Shown here piece by piece: positions 12,871-25,885 of a DNA stretch of 64,000 nt (positions are counted from its first letter, which is position 1; the number at the start of each line of letters is the position of its first letter). The notes below the pieces were generated by a model that worked only from the letters and a program-made list of their open reading frames with translations, made no database searches and had not been told where the DNA came from. The stretch comes from Craterostigma plantagineum. Lineage: Eukaryota > Streptophyta > Magnoliopsida > Lamiales > Linderniaceae. The position numbers and the translations under genes were made by a program. The stretch is taken from assembly GCA_027422505.1 (NCBI GenBank), contig JAPQWV010000326.1, forward strand, positions 186,001-250,000. The letters are read 5' to 3'.

Positions 12871-13236
12871 GAATAAATTTTTTACACATAGGTACCCATG
12901 TCAGAAAATTTTACAGATAGGTACCTAATTTAATTTTTACCAGTTTCTTAGTCGTGTCGTACCTTCCTGTCTGTATATTGCGTACCATAACACGTTGATA
13001 TAGAGTACCTAAATATAGCATACGTCGAACCTACCGCATACCTGTGTGTTACATAGGGCGTACCTAAATATAGCATACGTCGTACCATTTTCTGTTATAT
13101 AGGGTACCCAAATGTGTTTACATAGGGTACCCAAATGTGTTGTATGGTGTACTTTCGGGGAGCGGGTACCTATGTGCAAAAAATTTATTCTGTTAGGTAC
13201 CTACATATAAAAAAATTCTGACAGGGTACTAAATTA
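12871..13236. mobile_element. GTACC-rich foldback / MITE-like element
   Basis: The left part contains GAATAAATTTTTTACACATA followed by GGTACC. The right part contains the same unit inverted (GGTACCTATGTGCAAAAAAT, continuing TTATTC) at 13166-13190. The interior has two copies each of ACCTAAATATAGCATACGTC and of ACATAGGGTACCCAAATGTG. Exact ends and target duplication are not resolved, and no ORF is present. Confidence 0.5.
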
Positions 13237-13418
13237 GAAGTTTTTATGCAAATATGTACTTATGTGTAAAGACCCATTAAGTAACGTTAATTATATTCTT
13301 TCCCGTGGGATTGGCCAAATGGGATTTTAATATCTTTTTACATCAAGATAGGGAATTTATAGGGTGGTGGCATAGAGAGAAAAAAGTTGATTTTTTTTTT
13401 CTTCAATAAATAGACTAA

Positions 13419-13453
<35 letters not shown>

Positions 13454-13845
13454 CTGATTCCAGCTTTGCTTGTTGCGCAATGCCAAGGGTCAAAGAGACG
13501 AGCTTTTTCAACTTGGAAATATCAAAGCATGTGAGAAAACTGCCATCACTTTTTCTCCCAGCTAGGTGTCCGATATTCTTCTCTTCCTTTGATATTTTTC
13601 TCCCTTAGGTTTTTTTTTTAATCGAAAATCTGCGGCTGGAGAGGGTTTATTGTTACGGTCTTGTCGGTTATATTTGGTCCTTTGGATGGTAAGCTTGGGT
13701 TTTCTTGAGAGAGGAAAACCAAAAAATCTAATCCCTTTGCTGCTTTATTCTTGCAATTTCATGAATCGGGTTTGTAAGTTATTGGATAATACGAGGTTGG
13801 AGATGAGAAAGCTAGTCGCATAGTTGAGAAGATATTTGGTAAGAT

Positions 13846-15682
13846 ATGGGAGTAAGTGATGATGGCTTAAAGGTTGAATCTTGGGGTGTAAAAGAATCAA
13901 AGGGAACTAATAAATACGAAGACGATGGTGTTGCTAAGGGAAGGGGTTGTTGCTTTATGAAGTTAAGGTTGATTGGATGCTGTATTCCTTCGAGATCTAA
14001 GGTTGATACCTCTCTAAGCGGCATCACCACTCATGGTAATTAAAAAATTTTCAGCTTGAGGAGTTTAGATTCATCAATTCCTTCTTTTTTTTTTTGTATC
14101 ATATCATATGTAGTTGATCCATTTTCACATAAAGCAGAAAGCAAATCCACAAACGATACGAGGAGCAAAGGCCCTTTGGCGACGTCCTCAACCGAGAGTA
14201 ATTCTTCGAGCTCGAAACTCGAAGAGGAGCTTAAAGTTTCGTCCCGCCTCCTAAAATTTACTTTCGACGACCTCAAGTTAGCTACTAGAAATTTCAGGCC
14301 AGATTCACTCTTAGGGGAAGGAGGTTTTGGCTGTGTGTTTAAGGGATGGATCGAAGAGAACGGTACAGCACCCGTAAAACCTGGGACGGGACTAACCGTT
14401 GCTGTCAAGACCCTCAATCACGATGGGCTTCAGGGCCACAAAGAATGGCTGGTCTGATCCTAAATCTCGTCTTAATAGAGATGCACGCACTTCCTTTTTT
14501 GGATTACGGGGTTAAGTTTTCTTGGTTATTTCGCAGGCTGAAGTAAACTTCCTCGGCGATCTTCTCCATCCTAATCTCGTTAAGTTAATCGGTTACTGCA
14601 TTGAGGACGATCAGAGGTTGCTCGTTTACGAGTTCATGCCACGAGGAAGCCTCGAGAATCATCTCTTTAGAAGTATATATTTCATATCTCTGCTGCCTAT
14701 TCATCATGCTAGTAAAAAAAGGTGATGCCTTGTCTCACCGATATGATTCAATTTGTAGGATCTCTTCCACTTCCTTGGTCGATTAGGATGAAGATAGCTT
14801 TGGGTGCTGCAAAAGGGCTCTCCTTTCTTCACGAGGAAGCTGAAAGGCCAGTGATATATCGCGATTTTAAGACATCGAACATATTGCTGGACGCTGTAAG
14901 CTTTGGAGACTTTTACGACTCCTCGTCCTGTTCGGTCTCTTACATATGTTTCTCGAATGTAAATTTTGCGTGATTCTATATATCTTTTTACCCTTATGAA
15001 GGAATACAATGCGAAGCTTTCTGACTTTGGACTTGCTAAAGATGCGCCCAACGACGGGAAAACTCATGTCTCGACTCGTGTGATGGGGACTTACGGTTAT
15101 GCAGCTCCAGAATATGTCATGACAGGTAACAATCTTATCTTTGCGTTCGTCCAAAGAATATAATTCGAAATTGAATATGAAATATTTATTTCTGTAGGAC
15201 ATCTGACAACGAAGAGTGACGTGTACAGCTTCGGCGTAGTCCTCCTCGAAATGATCACTGGTCGAAGATCAATGGACAAGAATCGTCCCAGAGGAGAGCA
15301 CAACCTTGTGGAGTGGGCCAGGCCTAACCTCGTAGACAGAAAACGTTTCTACCGTTTAATAGACCCAAAACTCGAAGGACATTTCTCCATTAAAGGCTCA
15401 CAGAAAGCTGCCCAGTTAGCTGCTCGGTGCTTGAGCAGAGACCCTAAGATGAGGCCTTTGATGAGTGAAGTTGTCGAAGCTTTGAAACCTTTGCCAAATC
15501 TCAAAGACATGGCTACCTCTTCTTACAGTTTTCAGTTAATCTCATCTGAACGACACCGTTCGAACGGTAACGGTAAGAACGGGTTTCAGACACAGAGGTC
15601 ATTCTCCAGAAATGGTCATCGGGCTTCACCGCATCATCAGCCTGCCATTGTTTCGCCCAAACCGAAAGGTAGTAAAGCTTAA
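13846..15682 (+). CDS. Receptor-like cytoplasmic kinase, PBL34/35/36-like (RLCK VII)
   Basis: Six exons: 13846-14035, 14114-14451, 14537-14672, 14759-14895, 15002-15125 and 15198-15682; 469 residues, all phases consistent. Gly2 after Met makes N-myristoylation possible, and a Cys-rich segment ([15 protein letters not shown]) may be palmitoylated, suggesting a plasma-membrane association. The kinase domain shows the P-loop GEGGFG, VAVKTL lysine, catalytic [14 protein letters not shown] (RD kinase), DFGLAKDAP and [14 protein letters not shown] activation segment. The C-terminal tail ends in SPKPKG as in PBL34-36. In Arabidopsis these kinases act downstream of lectin receptor kinases in immune signalling to bacterial medium-chain 3-hydroxy fatty acids. 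The donor after exon 2 is GTCTGA, a weak but GT site. Confidence 0.95.
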
Positions 15683-17432
15683 AGAGTTTTAATAACTTGA
15701 GATGTATTGATTGCCATTGTATTCGCCAAGAAAGCAATGTAATGTATTGTATTGTATTAATGTAATAGATGATTATTTCAAGTAAATGAATGACCACCCA
15801 TTGTAAGATACCAATCAATGCTTATCTGGGCCTTATTGTAGCTTTGCAACATATGAGGCGTAACCTAATTCAATTTTGGGTGCTATTATTTACGCCCCCT
15901 TTGGGTGAAAAATGCTATTCACACTCCCTAATCGATTTAATACTTTCCTTTCTATTTTTCAAAATAACATGAGATTTGTAAAATTTACCTTTTACTAAAT
16001 TTTTGCATGTTGAATTCAACAACAATAATTTCATTAATTAATTTATTCTTTATTAACATATAGTGTTTAAAAAGTAATAAATTTAAATATATAAACATAA
16101 CTTATTTAATAAAAGTAATCACATAACATTATATGTTTTATAGACTTATGAAAAATTACTGAGAACGGTTATGAGTTAATTAGTCAAATACATTTAAATA
16201 ACATAATATTCCTATATTATAGATATCCCAAATATAAATCATATGAGAAGTTTTAATAGTAGCACAGAATTAAAATATAAGACTATATTTTATGAGAAAT
16301 TTTACTATCATTGGAAATAAACAAGTTAGTAATATTATTTATTTATTTTTTTTATTTTGTGTGCAATACGTAAGTGAAAACTAATATAGAATTTGTCCAA
16401 CTTGACTTTAATAAACTATTTTCGTTGTTGCATGCATTAAATATGTGAAAAGAAATAAATTATAAACAAATTAGTTAAACATGGAAGACACATCATATCA
16501 TTTAATATGGTTAATAAATAGGGGGGTGTATTTAGCAAATATGGGTTGTGAATAGAATTACCTATTATTTTGTAAAACCATGTGAAACAAGTACATGAGT
16601 GAGTGTGTGTGTGTGTGTGTGCTGTGCTGTCAGCGCCCGAACTGCAGAGCTCAAAATAACATGGTACGCCAATAATCGCAGCATCCAAAATCATTTTTAA
16701 GGGAACTTGCTGAAAGAGCCAATCTCAGGGGTTTCTTCATCAAATGATGTTGAACCCAGCTTCAGAATGTTAAAAACATTCTGCTTTTATCCTTATTATT
16801 ATTTTTTTTTTTCTGATTGTTTCCTATTTGACAGGTTCAAGTGATTCAAGGGTTTTGGTTATAACGCCTTTCTACTTGAGGTGAGCTGAAGATCTGCTCT
16901 GTTACTCTTCTTTAAGTGTCCTCCGTCGTGAACTTTTTTCATTAGTTCGTTGTGCTGACGCTTATGGTGATATCGTCACAAATCACCAATGCACTGTGGA
17001 TATAAGCTTTTGTGAATTGTGTTCTCTTTGAATTTTCTTTCTTTGGTAGTTTTTATGCAAATATGATTGCTTGTTGTGGATATATAATCTATTCAGATCT
17101 GCCTGCTTGTATTCGTAGTTGTCCAAGAACAAATTTTATGAATTTTTTCCTTTACGACTTCACATCTCCTTCTCTGCTTTATGTCTTTACTTTAAAATAA
17201 TCTGCAAAAGTACTATGTTCCTGTAGGAATCATAGGCATCGACTGTTCTAAATCTATTATGCAAGTCTAATTATTATCAGATGTATCTTTCATCTTTATA
17301 CATCCATCATGATGGCCTTTAACGTACAAAACATACCATATAAATCACAACAATACGATTTTTTTTTTCACTTCAATTGTTGGCTATATAGATTTATCAA
17401 TGTAAAATAGAATAGACTTAGATTTTATTTAC
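15683..17432. other. Intergenic region between convergent PBL34-like and BPA1-like genes
   Basis: AT-rich, with a short (GT)n run near 16604-16621. The stretch 16690-16880 stays open in one + frame and looks faintly exon-like, but matches no family I recognise. It also holds a small hairpin (AGAATGTTAAAAACATTCT) at about 16765. No gene is called. Confidence 0.4.
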
Positions 17433-18815
17433 TCAGTTATGAGCACCAGCAGCACCACGACTGGCCAAGTCCGCGGCAGCGTGAGAAGCTCTGTTCAAAG
17501 CATCTGATACCCACAGCACACCCTTTGAGAAGTAACTGCTATTAACCACAACATTCGCAGCATAAGCAGCACTTTTCCCAGTAACAGAAATTGCTGATTT
17601 TGTGTTGTCCACAATGTGGAATTTCTGGTCCATGAACCTCGCAACTTCCACCCCGGCGTATATCTTATCGGTCAGCCCAATTCTGCCGCTCAGCTCTGCA
17701 ACTTTCGCAGCTGCCGCGGATGATAGGCCATGGGACTCGTCGAAGGCTTTAGCTTTGGACAAAGCATCTTTTCCTAAGACGTATCCTTTGGATATCATGG
17801 TTTTCACTACGTCTTGAGCCAGGGTGACCGTTTCAGAAGCCGAAGGAACCACCTTTAGGGCTTGAGCATGCTGTTGAGAGAGTAAGTAAGCCAATGTGAT
17901 ATTACAAGCACAACAGTTCAGGCAGGTAGTAATATTCTTTGGTTTAGGAAGCACAAAAAGAAGAAGGGGAAGGAAATGAGCTGTTCTATTACAGTTTGGC
18001 TAGTTTCGTTGTCGATGTTCCACGATGAACGTGTCCAGAGGTTATCGTCGTCTTCATAATGGCCCCATCGAGTAATGCATACTGGTTGATCAACTATGGT
18101 AGCTCCCTGAACACAGCAGTACTACATAAGCTTCGTCATAGGAAAGGCGTGGGAGCCAGTATCTCAAAAGAAAGTTAGTGAGCCATATCATTAAAGCAGA
18201 ATGAACTTACACTGAGAAGCACAGCTGTTTCCAGGGAATGAGGATTTATAAACGTTATGTATGCTGTCGACGCATATTCACCAGCTCTAGATTTTTCAAG
18301 TCGCAAACAACCAACAAGAAAAAGAAAATGTCACCATGGATAAAGCGATAGCTTTCCCATATTACAACGTTGATGAACTAAAAAATGACAGAAGGTTAAA
18401 TTGCGTTTTTCCATGGATGCATCAAAAGGAGCACTGGTTGTATAGTGCATCGAATGAAAGAAGCAATATTTTAGTTGGTTGGGCATCGCCCTCCTCAACA
18501 CTCATCAACAAGTAAAGATTGAGAGGCTACTTGAAAGCAACATAAATCGCCAAGCAAATGCAATAGAGACCATAATGATGACCAATAAGATTATGACAGG
18601 AAATGGAGAAGCCGACTAAACATACATGGCACTTCACGAACTATGTTACGCAGACAAGAGGCAAGGTAGTTCACATGGGCCGTAAGTGTTAACAAATACC
18701 TGATAATTTCCACATGTTCAATTTCACCACACAGAGAGAAAAAATCGTAAACGTCTTTCTCCATAGCGTTTGGAGACAAACTCGTAACTTCCGCGATATA
18801 ACCAATAGGACTCAT
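17433..18815 (-). CDS. RRM protein similar to binding partner of ACD11 (BPA1-like)
   Basis: Four coding exons on the minus strand: 18815-18700, 18286-18211, 18106-17993 and 17870-17433; 247 residues, phases consistent. The N-terminal 80 residues form an RRM (VTSLSPNAMEKDVYDFFSLC, then YASTAYITFINPHSLETAVL and LLSGATIVDQ). The C-terminal part has the helical region typical of BPA1-like proteins (AQDVVKTMISKGYVLGKDAL, NSSYFSKGVLWVSDAL). In Arabidopsis BPA1 binds the sphingolipid-transfer protein ACD11, a cell-death regulator; that role here is inferred. A non-coding 5' exon ending at 19262 and a 428-bp leader intron (19261-18834) are suggested by AAG|GTGAG and TTTCAG|GG sites. Confidence 0.88.
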
Positions 18816-18833
18816 CTGCGGAAGTATGATTCC

Positions 18834-19261
18834 CTGAAAAGGAATCAAATCAAGTTACACCTAATATAACAGAAAATTTTCAGGAATTATCTCAGGCCAA
18901 TCTCATAACAAGAAGCCAGATCACAACATAAGATCACCAGCCGCTCAAAACTCAAAACGAAATCAACACATTGTTCATGCAATTCCATGCGCAGTAAACA
19001 TGAAACTGCTTTTTTCTCAATCAAAATTTGATAGGGGCGAACAGGTGCTGAGTAGCAATTATTACATATAATTCAACCAAAAAAAGATTATAGGCATTTC
19101 CAAAAAATCATTTCATCATAATATTTCGACCTAATTTGGTTTCACAACAAAAAAAAAACACGCAATTAGCTGATGCCGATAAACTTATTCAACAGCCACA
19201 AGACTGTAGATCTTAGCTCTACAAAATGTGATAGTAACTCAATTTTGTTATTGAAACTCAC
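18834..19261 (-). other. Probable 5' UTR intron of the BPA1-like gene
   Basis: On the minus strand a strong donor AAG|GTGAGT at 19261 and acceptor TTTTCAG at 18834 bracket DNA with many stops, and the first ATG of the conserved RRM frame lies 18 nt below the acceptor. Non-coding; inferred from splice signals only. Confidence 0.5.
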
Positions 19262-19746
19262 CTTGTTTGCTTTTGCTATATGAAGATAAAGCTTCGTCAA
19301 GAACGTAATAGTAACTGAAGTATCGGAGATGCAAAGTGGTTCTTTTTTTATCTTCGAAGCGGATGCAAAGTTGCCTCATAAAACAAAATTCAATTGCAGT
19401 CCTTCTCTTCTAAAGTTTTACAGTTTGACCCCATACATAAATTTCTTAGGCTTTTGTAGTCGAATCCAATCATAATAATAGTTGAGACGTTTCTGTAATT
19501 TGTTTTTTCTTTGTGATGATTAAACTTAAAAGATGTCGGCTCATGTCTTAATGTAAGCGACGTTTTAGTTTCAAACTGGTGATACGTTATGATTGTTTAA
19601 TCTGAACAAAGGCCTCAATTATTATATAGAACTGATCGATGTTAGTAGTATTGTATCTGCTAAGTAAACCCCACAAACGTTCATATGTTTTAAGTACATC
19701 GTAATCTCCGGGCAGATAGATCATTGGCACTTTGGATGGTTCTTCT

Positions 19747-21260
19747 TATGGAAAACATTTCATTCTCTGTGCAATGTCAATGAAAACGATATTATATCTC
19801 TATACATGAGAAAGAAAAATCACACGATATTTGTATGCATGTGTTTACCTGTTTTTCAATTTCAACAAAAGATGCGGCAAGCCTCCTCTTCAACACCGAT
19901 CTATCTTCCTCACAAGTTTTGCCCTCAGTATCTAAACCCAAAGAGAACATCATTAGAATTTTATATCATACAAATCAAGTAAAGTAACTAAGCACGAGAA
20001 AAAACAAACCATAATAGTATGTCGAAAGTATGGTGATTCGCTCCCTTGGCTGAAACAGAAAGATGAAAATCCATCAGCACGATCAGGGATAAGGAGAACA
20101 GATCCTTACATTGAAACTAAAAGTTTTGAGGAAATACCATTACAAAGATCCCTTCTTTCCTCGTAGGAACTTGCTCAAGCTTTCGCAGAGTTTCATCACC
20201 TTTAGTAACTTTCCCAAATATTGCATACTGTGACACATCCTCCAAAGTCAGGAACAGAAACGCATAATAATCGTAGCTATTTCCACACATACCTGCCCAT
20301 CAAGGTGTGGAGCATCTCCAAGGAGTATTGAGAATGAGGATTGTGCACTGTCTGGATCTGAATATCTACAATAAGACAGAAAAAGGTTACCGCATAAGAT
20401 GAACTTTTTTATGTATAGATAGAGACACAAGCAAGAAGGATAACAAGCATTTGGTTAAAAAGGGAGTGTTGTTGAGTAGCGAAACAGAAAATTAGAGATG
20501 GTATTTTATTACCTTCCCATTGAAAGAATACCTCGGACGTGTTTGACGTCACTAAACTCACCAACAATAGTTTTCTCAGCTTCCAACCTTTGCTCTTCAT
20601 TCATAGGAGCAGTTCTTCCACCCATAACATCGGCCACCTGAGCGACAAACCCCCTATCCACCTGCACGTTCAACAATTCACCGAGTAATACTTGCAAATC
20701 ACAAACCTACCCATCAAAACAATGGTCTTGTCTTTAGACATAAGATCAAAGCATACCCGAAAGAAATGATTTGTGTTATATCCCCCGAGACGAACGAGCT
20801 TGAAGATGTGTTCAACTGTCTTTGGTGCCACACTAGGATAGAAACCAAACTCAATGTCCCCATAATCTGTCTGCATATCAACCGAGCGTTAGATGACAGA
20901 TGACGTCTTTCAGATCAAGAAGCAATTACCTCTATCGAACAACTACAACATTTCTTCACGTTATTGCAAAGCGAAAAAAAGAAAGAAAGAAAGAAAAGAA
21001 AACCATAACATTTACAAAATGCCGCATGCTTTCAGCTTCAAAAGCATATTGTAACTAACTATTCACAATGACAAATTTTATACTGAAGGTCAGAAAGGAT
21101 AACAGCGAGCACACTTTTAATTATCAGCTGAATTGGATAAACACAGCAGAAATTAGTGTACCTGGAAGACGACCCGCGTCGATCCAAGCTGAGGAATCGT
21201 AGCTGCGGCGGCGGAGAAGATGACGGCACACGCAATTGCAAAACCGATCGCGAGGTTCAT
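19747..21260 (-). CDS. CYP23: Cyclophilin-type peptidyl-prolyl isomerase, CYP23-like (secretory)
   Basis: Eight exons on the minus strand: 21260-21162, 20870-20757, 20661-20513, 20365-20293, 20227-20138, 20049-20010, 19931-19849 and 19767-19747; 222 residues. A cleavable signal peptide (MNLAIGFAIACAVIFSAAAA) targets it to the secretory pathway. The cyclophilin fold follows: TDYGDIEFGFYPSVAPKTVE, NHFFRVDRGFVAQ (catalytic Arg, Phe and Gln positions kept), SSFSILLGDAPHLDGQYAIF. The residue equivalent to cyclophilin A Trp121, needed for cyclosporin binding, is His here. A C-terminal extension with ERSVLKRRL-like helix (DRSVLKRRLAASFVEIEKQ) ends in a 7-codon last exon encoding RMKCFP, matching the Arabidopsis CYP23 tail as I remember it. 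Confidence 0.92.
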
Positions 21261-24200
21261 TTTAGTTGACTCTTGGTGGTGCAGACATTGCTGCTTGCAA
21301 TTAGCGTTAGGCGATAATTTATTATGCTTTCATTTCATTAAAGATCATCGGAGTCGTCGACTAATTAAAAGGTTCGGTACAACCCTTGCAGCAGAATGAA
21401 CAATCACAGAAAGCCCGGGCGGGAAACTGGGCTATGCCCATGTAATTGGGCTTCTGTTGTTCGGTGGAAATTACATTTTGGGAAATTTCGCCACAAGTGT
21501 ATAATATTATGTATGTATTTTTGTACGTATGTTCACTTGATTATTCCTTTCAACTTATCGTCGTCATGTCTCATATAAACCCTATGGCATCAAATCAATG
21601 GAACACAAAAGGTAATAAAAGAAAAGAGAAATGTTGATGTACATATTACTATTATTCTCTCTTAGTTTCAAGTACGTACCTATCCTATCTATCGACTCCA
21701 AAACCTTGGACACTGACAACGTCAAGCCCTTCGTTCAATTGTTTATGATTCCTTCATATATGCGCCATTTAACTTTTTTTTTCTCTCTCTCTTGGAAAAA
21801 GAGGGAAAAAAAGAAAACGGACAAATTTGCTACGGATCGAGGTGCAAGTACGGCATAACTAAGACCGTTCGTGTTCCATTCCATTACATATATCTATCCA
21901 TGCCTATAATTATTGGAATCTATCTTTGCAGAATGATCAATATTTTTTTTTACCAAGAGCGCCATACGCATTATGAGCAAGGTATATTTTACACATTACC
22001 CAAAAAAAGGTATATTTTACACATAATTGTGTGCCTGTGTGACAATTAGCAATGCTGAAGGGAATTACAAGTGCATGTTGGATCGGAATTTTACACCAAA
22101 AACGATCATCTCTCTCAACGAATTCAATCATTTGACAAATGTACTTTATTTAATTTTCAAATCATATGCCATATGTTGTCTATTTCACGTCGTCTTTCCA
22201 AAGTCTTTAATTAGTAGGCAAATGTCTTTGTCGACAACGTGATGATCTAAAACGACTTTTGTCATTAGGTTTTGTAATAATCAAAGTCGGTCAGTTTTGG
22301 TTTTTGGCCAAACTCACGGGTTTCCCTTTTTTTCCCCTTCAGTCCCATCTACTTAATTATTAGAAATTCATTAGATAAATCGGTTTATTTTAAAGCGTCG
22401 GCCGTATAGTAACTATTTAGATTAAGGTATGTAGAGACAAATGAATGTGACGCTTGCCTAACATCATTCAGTTTTGATGGTTAAAAAGAGATCACACACA
22501 AAAAAGGAAGAATACGTTGCTGCGTTGATTTTTGCTATTGGCTTTCTTACATGCGCGTTTACCGCTTCACTTCAATCCTCATTCTTTACATTGAAAATTA
22601 TTGTCTATATAAATATATACGTGTATTTTGGTCCATTTCTTGTATTCGATACTTTTCAAGTCTCAAACTCTACTCGGAACTTATTAAAAAAAGAAGCTAC
22701 AATTGTGTCAAATATTTTAGCTGCGAGTGTTAGCATTTTTATGTTTTGATTATTCTTTGAATAATATGTTTGCTAGCATTTCTTGACATTGTGAATCAAA
22801 TCAACGATTAAACCAGCGTAAATCGCAGAACTCTAATGGGCATTCGCAAATCATCATAATGATTCTATGCTTTATCTGATCCATTAGACGATCGACATTG
22901 TGAAAAAACAATAGTTTCAAAGAAGAAAATAGTATGCAACTATGATACGATTCTGTATTTTATACAAACCAATCAACATGGCTCCTAATTAAATAATCTA
23001 CACTTAATTAATAATAATTACGAACCCACCAACCAATGGAATATCAACAAATCATGAAAGCTAGTTGGAAACGAAAATCAGTCCACATTAACTTTTGCTC
23101 ACCACCCAATAATGCTTCACATGATTTACAAAAGTGATGGACACGTGCGCTTATTCCATTGGATGATTGCCGCCTGCCTCGAGATTAAGTGTTTTAAGTA
23201 TATGCACGCCGGAATCTTTATAATGTCGACGCTATTAGAGATATATATATATAAAAAAAAACTTCTGTTAATTCCGTGTACCATGGCCTGGCCTAGATAT
23301 CAGAGATGATGTGTGCACGTGCCCCTTTGTTCAAACGTGTTAAATCCTTTTAAGTATACTCTTTAATCGAAAAGATGAAATGCCGACCGTATATTACGTA
23401 TACTCACTATATTGCACGTAAGTATTTTCTTTTATTAAGTACAACGACGTCAATCACCTTCAGACATGATGATTAATTATAAATGCCGACCGTATAATGA
23501 AAGCTTATCTAAAAAAAGATAAAATCCACTAATGAGGTAATAAAATAATAATCTTAGTTGGGAAATAAAGCCGGCACAGACGGACTTTCTGACAATGAAG
23601 GAAATGAACCTAATAATCGTAAGTAAATATATATTTTAATTTAGAGAAGAAACTGTGTGGAAAGAAATGAAAAAAAAAAAAAAGGACATGACGAAACTGT
23701 TAGATATGAAACTGTTCTATACTTTGTTTTTTCCCTTTTAACAATTACGTGTTAGCATCTTTTGACATTTTCACCTAAGTTGGCGTGAAGAATTTGTAAT
23801 CTTGGAGTCACCTTTTAAATCGATCTTATCTCTTTAGCTGTAAATGTTGAAAGTTGTATAGACGCTAATTATCGTAATTCAAATAGAATTTTACTTAATG
23901 ATCTGACATTCATTATCACACACACACTTCCTGCCTCTGCCTGTAAATAAACTACTTGAAATATCTTGTTTCCAGTTATAGTGACGAGGGCAAATGCAAT
24001 TACTCCTATTTTTTCTATTTTCAACTCCAAAAACACATAGAGTTGACTCATTAATATTTGCCATGTTCCTTTCTAACGTACAAGTTCCCAGTACAGTGCT
24101 CTCTTAACGATTTCACATGATTTTCTCGAAGTCGTATTGTTTAACTGTGGAAAAAAATTATCGATCGATGTAACATGATTTCTGGCAAGTTCAAATTCTT

Positions 24201-25164
24201 TTTTTGGTTCTCTATAATATTTTTTTTCCAAAAGACTATATATAATCCAATAGCACTACTGCACACGTGTAACGACGGGCTATCGTAGGTAAACGGTCGG
24301 GTCCCTTGACACCATAGAGATAGACGAAGCGAACCAGAGCTGTAAATGGGTCCCACACACAACTCAGACCATGGGAAAAAACGTAACAGCTGCGACGAAA
24401 TAATAATAAGATTAATAGAAATATTAGTTAGTTGATGAAACAAGGAAGAAAATGGAAAATTATTTTTTTAAGAAAAGGAGAATCTAATATTATGAATTTG
24501 CCGTCTGGAATTCGCAAAGATCTGTGTGTTGTTACCAGCTCAATGATGGAAGACAATCACTAATTTAGCAAACACCGTACAACGTGTTAGTGCTACATTG
24601 GTTTATGTCCTAATATGTAATTCTATTTACTTGACGTCTCTAATTTATGTTAAAGATCAATTTTCTTTTCGACTTTTCTAATATGTAAAGTAAACGAGAT
24701 ATCACCCAGGGCATGTGGTTAATAAGATCAGGGTGAAAAATAAGATCCATTTCAATATCTAACAACGTATTTAAAGCCCTTTTAATATGAAAAAAGTATT
24801 AAATTTACTTATCTCTTTTATGCAATTTCATGTTATTACAAAAAGAAAATTCAATAAAAATATAAACGCTGAAGAAAGAGAGAGAGAGAGAAGCGAGGGT
24901 CTCCTCAGAACGTTATGCCCCAAAACCGAAGCCAAAGGCTTTCAAGACTTCGCTTTGATTGTCATTTCATTCTCCACAACCACAGAGAATCCAAAGAAAT
25001 GGACTTAAATTCTATTTTTATCTTCCTCATGAGTCAGAAATCACATGTGTAGATCACAAATACAGATTGTCAAAAGCAAATCATACAAAGAAGGAAAAAA
25101 AATCCTCACAGGCATAGATTCAAAGAAAAAGAAGGGATATTTATCTTATCCAGATCAATAATCC
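21261..25164. other. Intergenic region between divergent CYP23 and F-box/kelch genes
   Basis: About 3.9 kb, AT-rich, expected to hold both promoters. A short direct duplication (GGTATATTTTACACATTA-type) sits at 21980-22025. Small ORFs (e.g. 22474-22749) have no domain. Just before 25165 is a leader-like segment with a (GA)n tract at 24871-24893. Confidence 0.5.
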
Positions 25165-25843
25165 GTAAGTTCTCCGTTGTATCATTTTTTCGTTGCCAGG
25201 TTTAATTGGAAGTAACAGCTTTTATCTGTTTTTTCCTCTTATTTTCCTTTGCTTAGTTTATGCTCTAGCTGATTTTTGTCTCCCCTTGATGTTTTACAGT
25301 TAGCGAAAGTATGTTTTGCAGGATTTTATTGGTAGATCTAATATGACTGTATGGAAGGTGGCTAATCCAATCCAAAATTAGAACTTTAACCTTTATGTAT
25401 TTGTTTGGGCAGATTTCCACAGCTGCTTCTTCGATCTGATCTTTTGGGATCTGATAGCGTACGCTTTCTGAGGCTCTCCCTGTTTTAACTGATCGAAGTT
25501 TTATGTCTTTTTGGTGTTTTGAGCTGTTTCAGAATATGGGTTGTCAACCTCCTTCGATGATTTACGATTCTTGCAAGATGCTTGCTTACCTGATTCTGAT
25601 GCGACTTCTGTCCAAAAAATTGATACTTTATTTTCATCTTAATTACCTTTGATTCATTCGAACTTATTATCAATTGAAGTTTTTTTTTACTCCTGTTAAA
25701 CCTCTATTTAATGATTCATTCATGCCCAATACAGTTATTTACCAATGGAAGTGCTTTTATACAGTTTTATTTTTGTTTGTTTTCTCTACATGGCTTTGAT
25801 ATGTCATCCATGTCTTTAGCTTATCCGTAGCTGTTTTCTGCAG
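25165..25843 (+). other. Probable 5' UTR intron of the F-box/kelch gene
   Basis: Donor ATCC|GTAAGTTCTCC at 25165 and acceptor TTTTCTGCAG ending at 25843 flank T-rich, stop-rich DNA; the coding ATG is 43 nt downstream. Long leader introns are common in this gene family. Inferred from splice signals only. Confidence 0.55.
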
Positions 25844-25885
25844 TAGATTGTGGTGATTTCGGTTGGGTTTTCCGATTAAAAAGTC

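Larger units (their letters stand above)
10821..13845. other. Intergenic region between DnaJ and the PBL34-like kinase
   Basis: About 3 kb. It contains a (TA)n tract near 10905-10926, the compound (CA)n(GA)n microsatellite, a GTACC-rich foldback element, (TTA)n near 13430-13452 and the kinase 5' leader at the right end. No protein-coding gene is supported; the cysteine/valine ORFs at 11264-11464 are antisense translations of the CA repeat. Confidence 0.5.

Noticed and set aside
16690..16880. Exon-like open stretch downstream of the PBL34-like gene
   Set aside because: It is open for about 60 codons with a CAG before GTTCAAGTG and a GTGAG at the end, but I could not link it to any family or to further exons.
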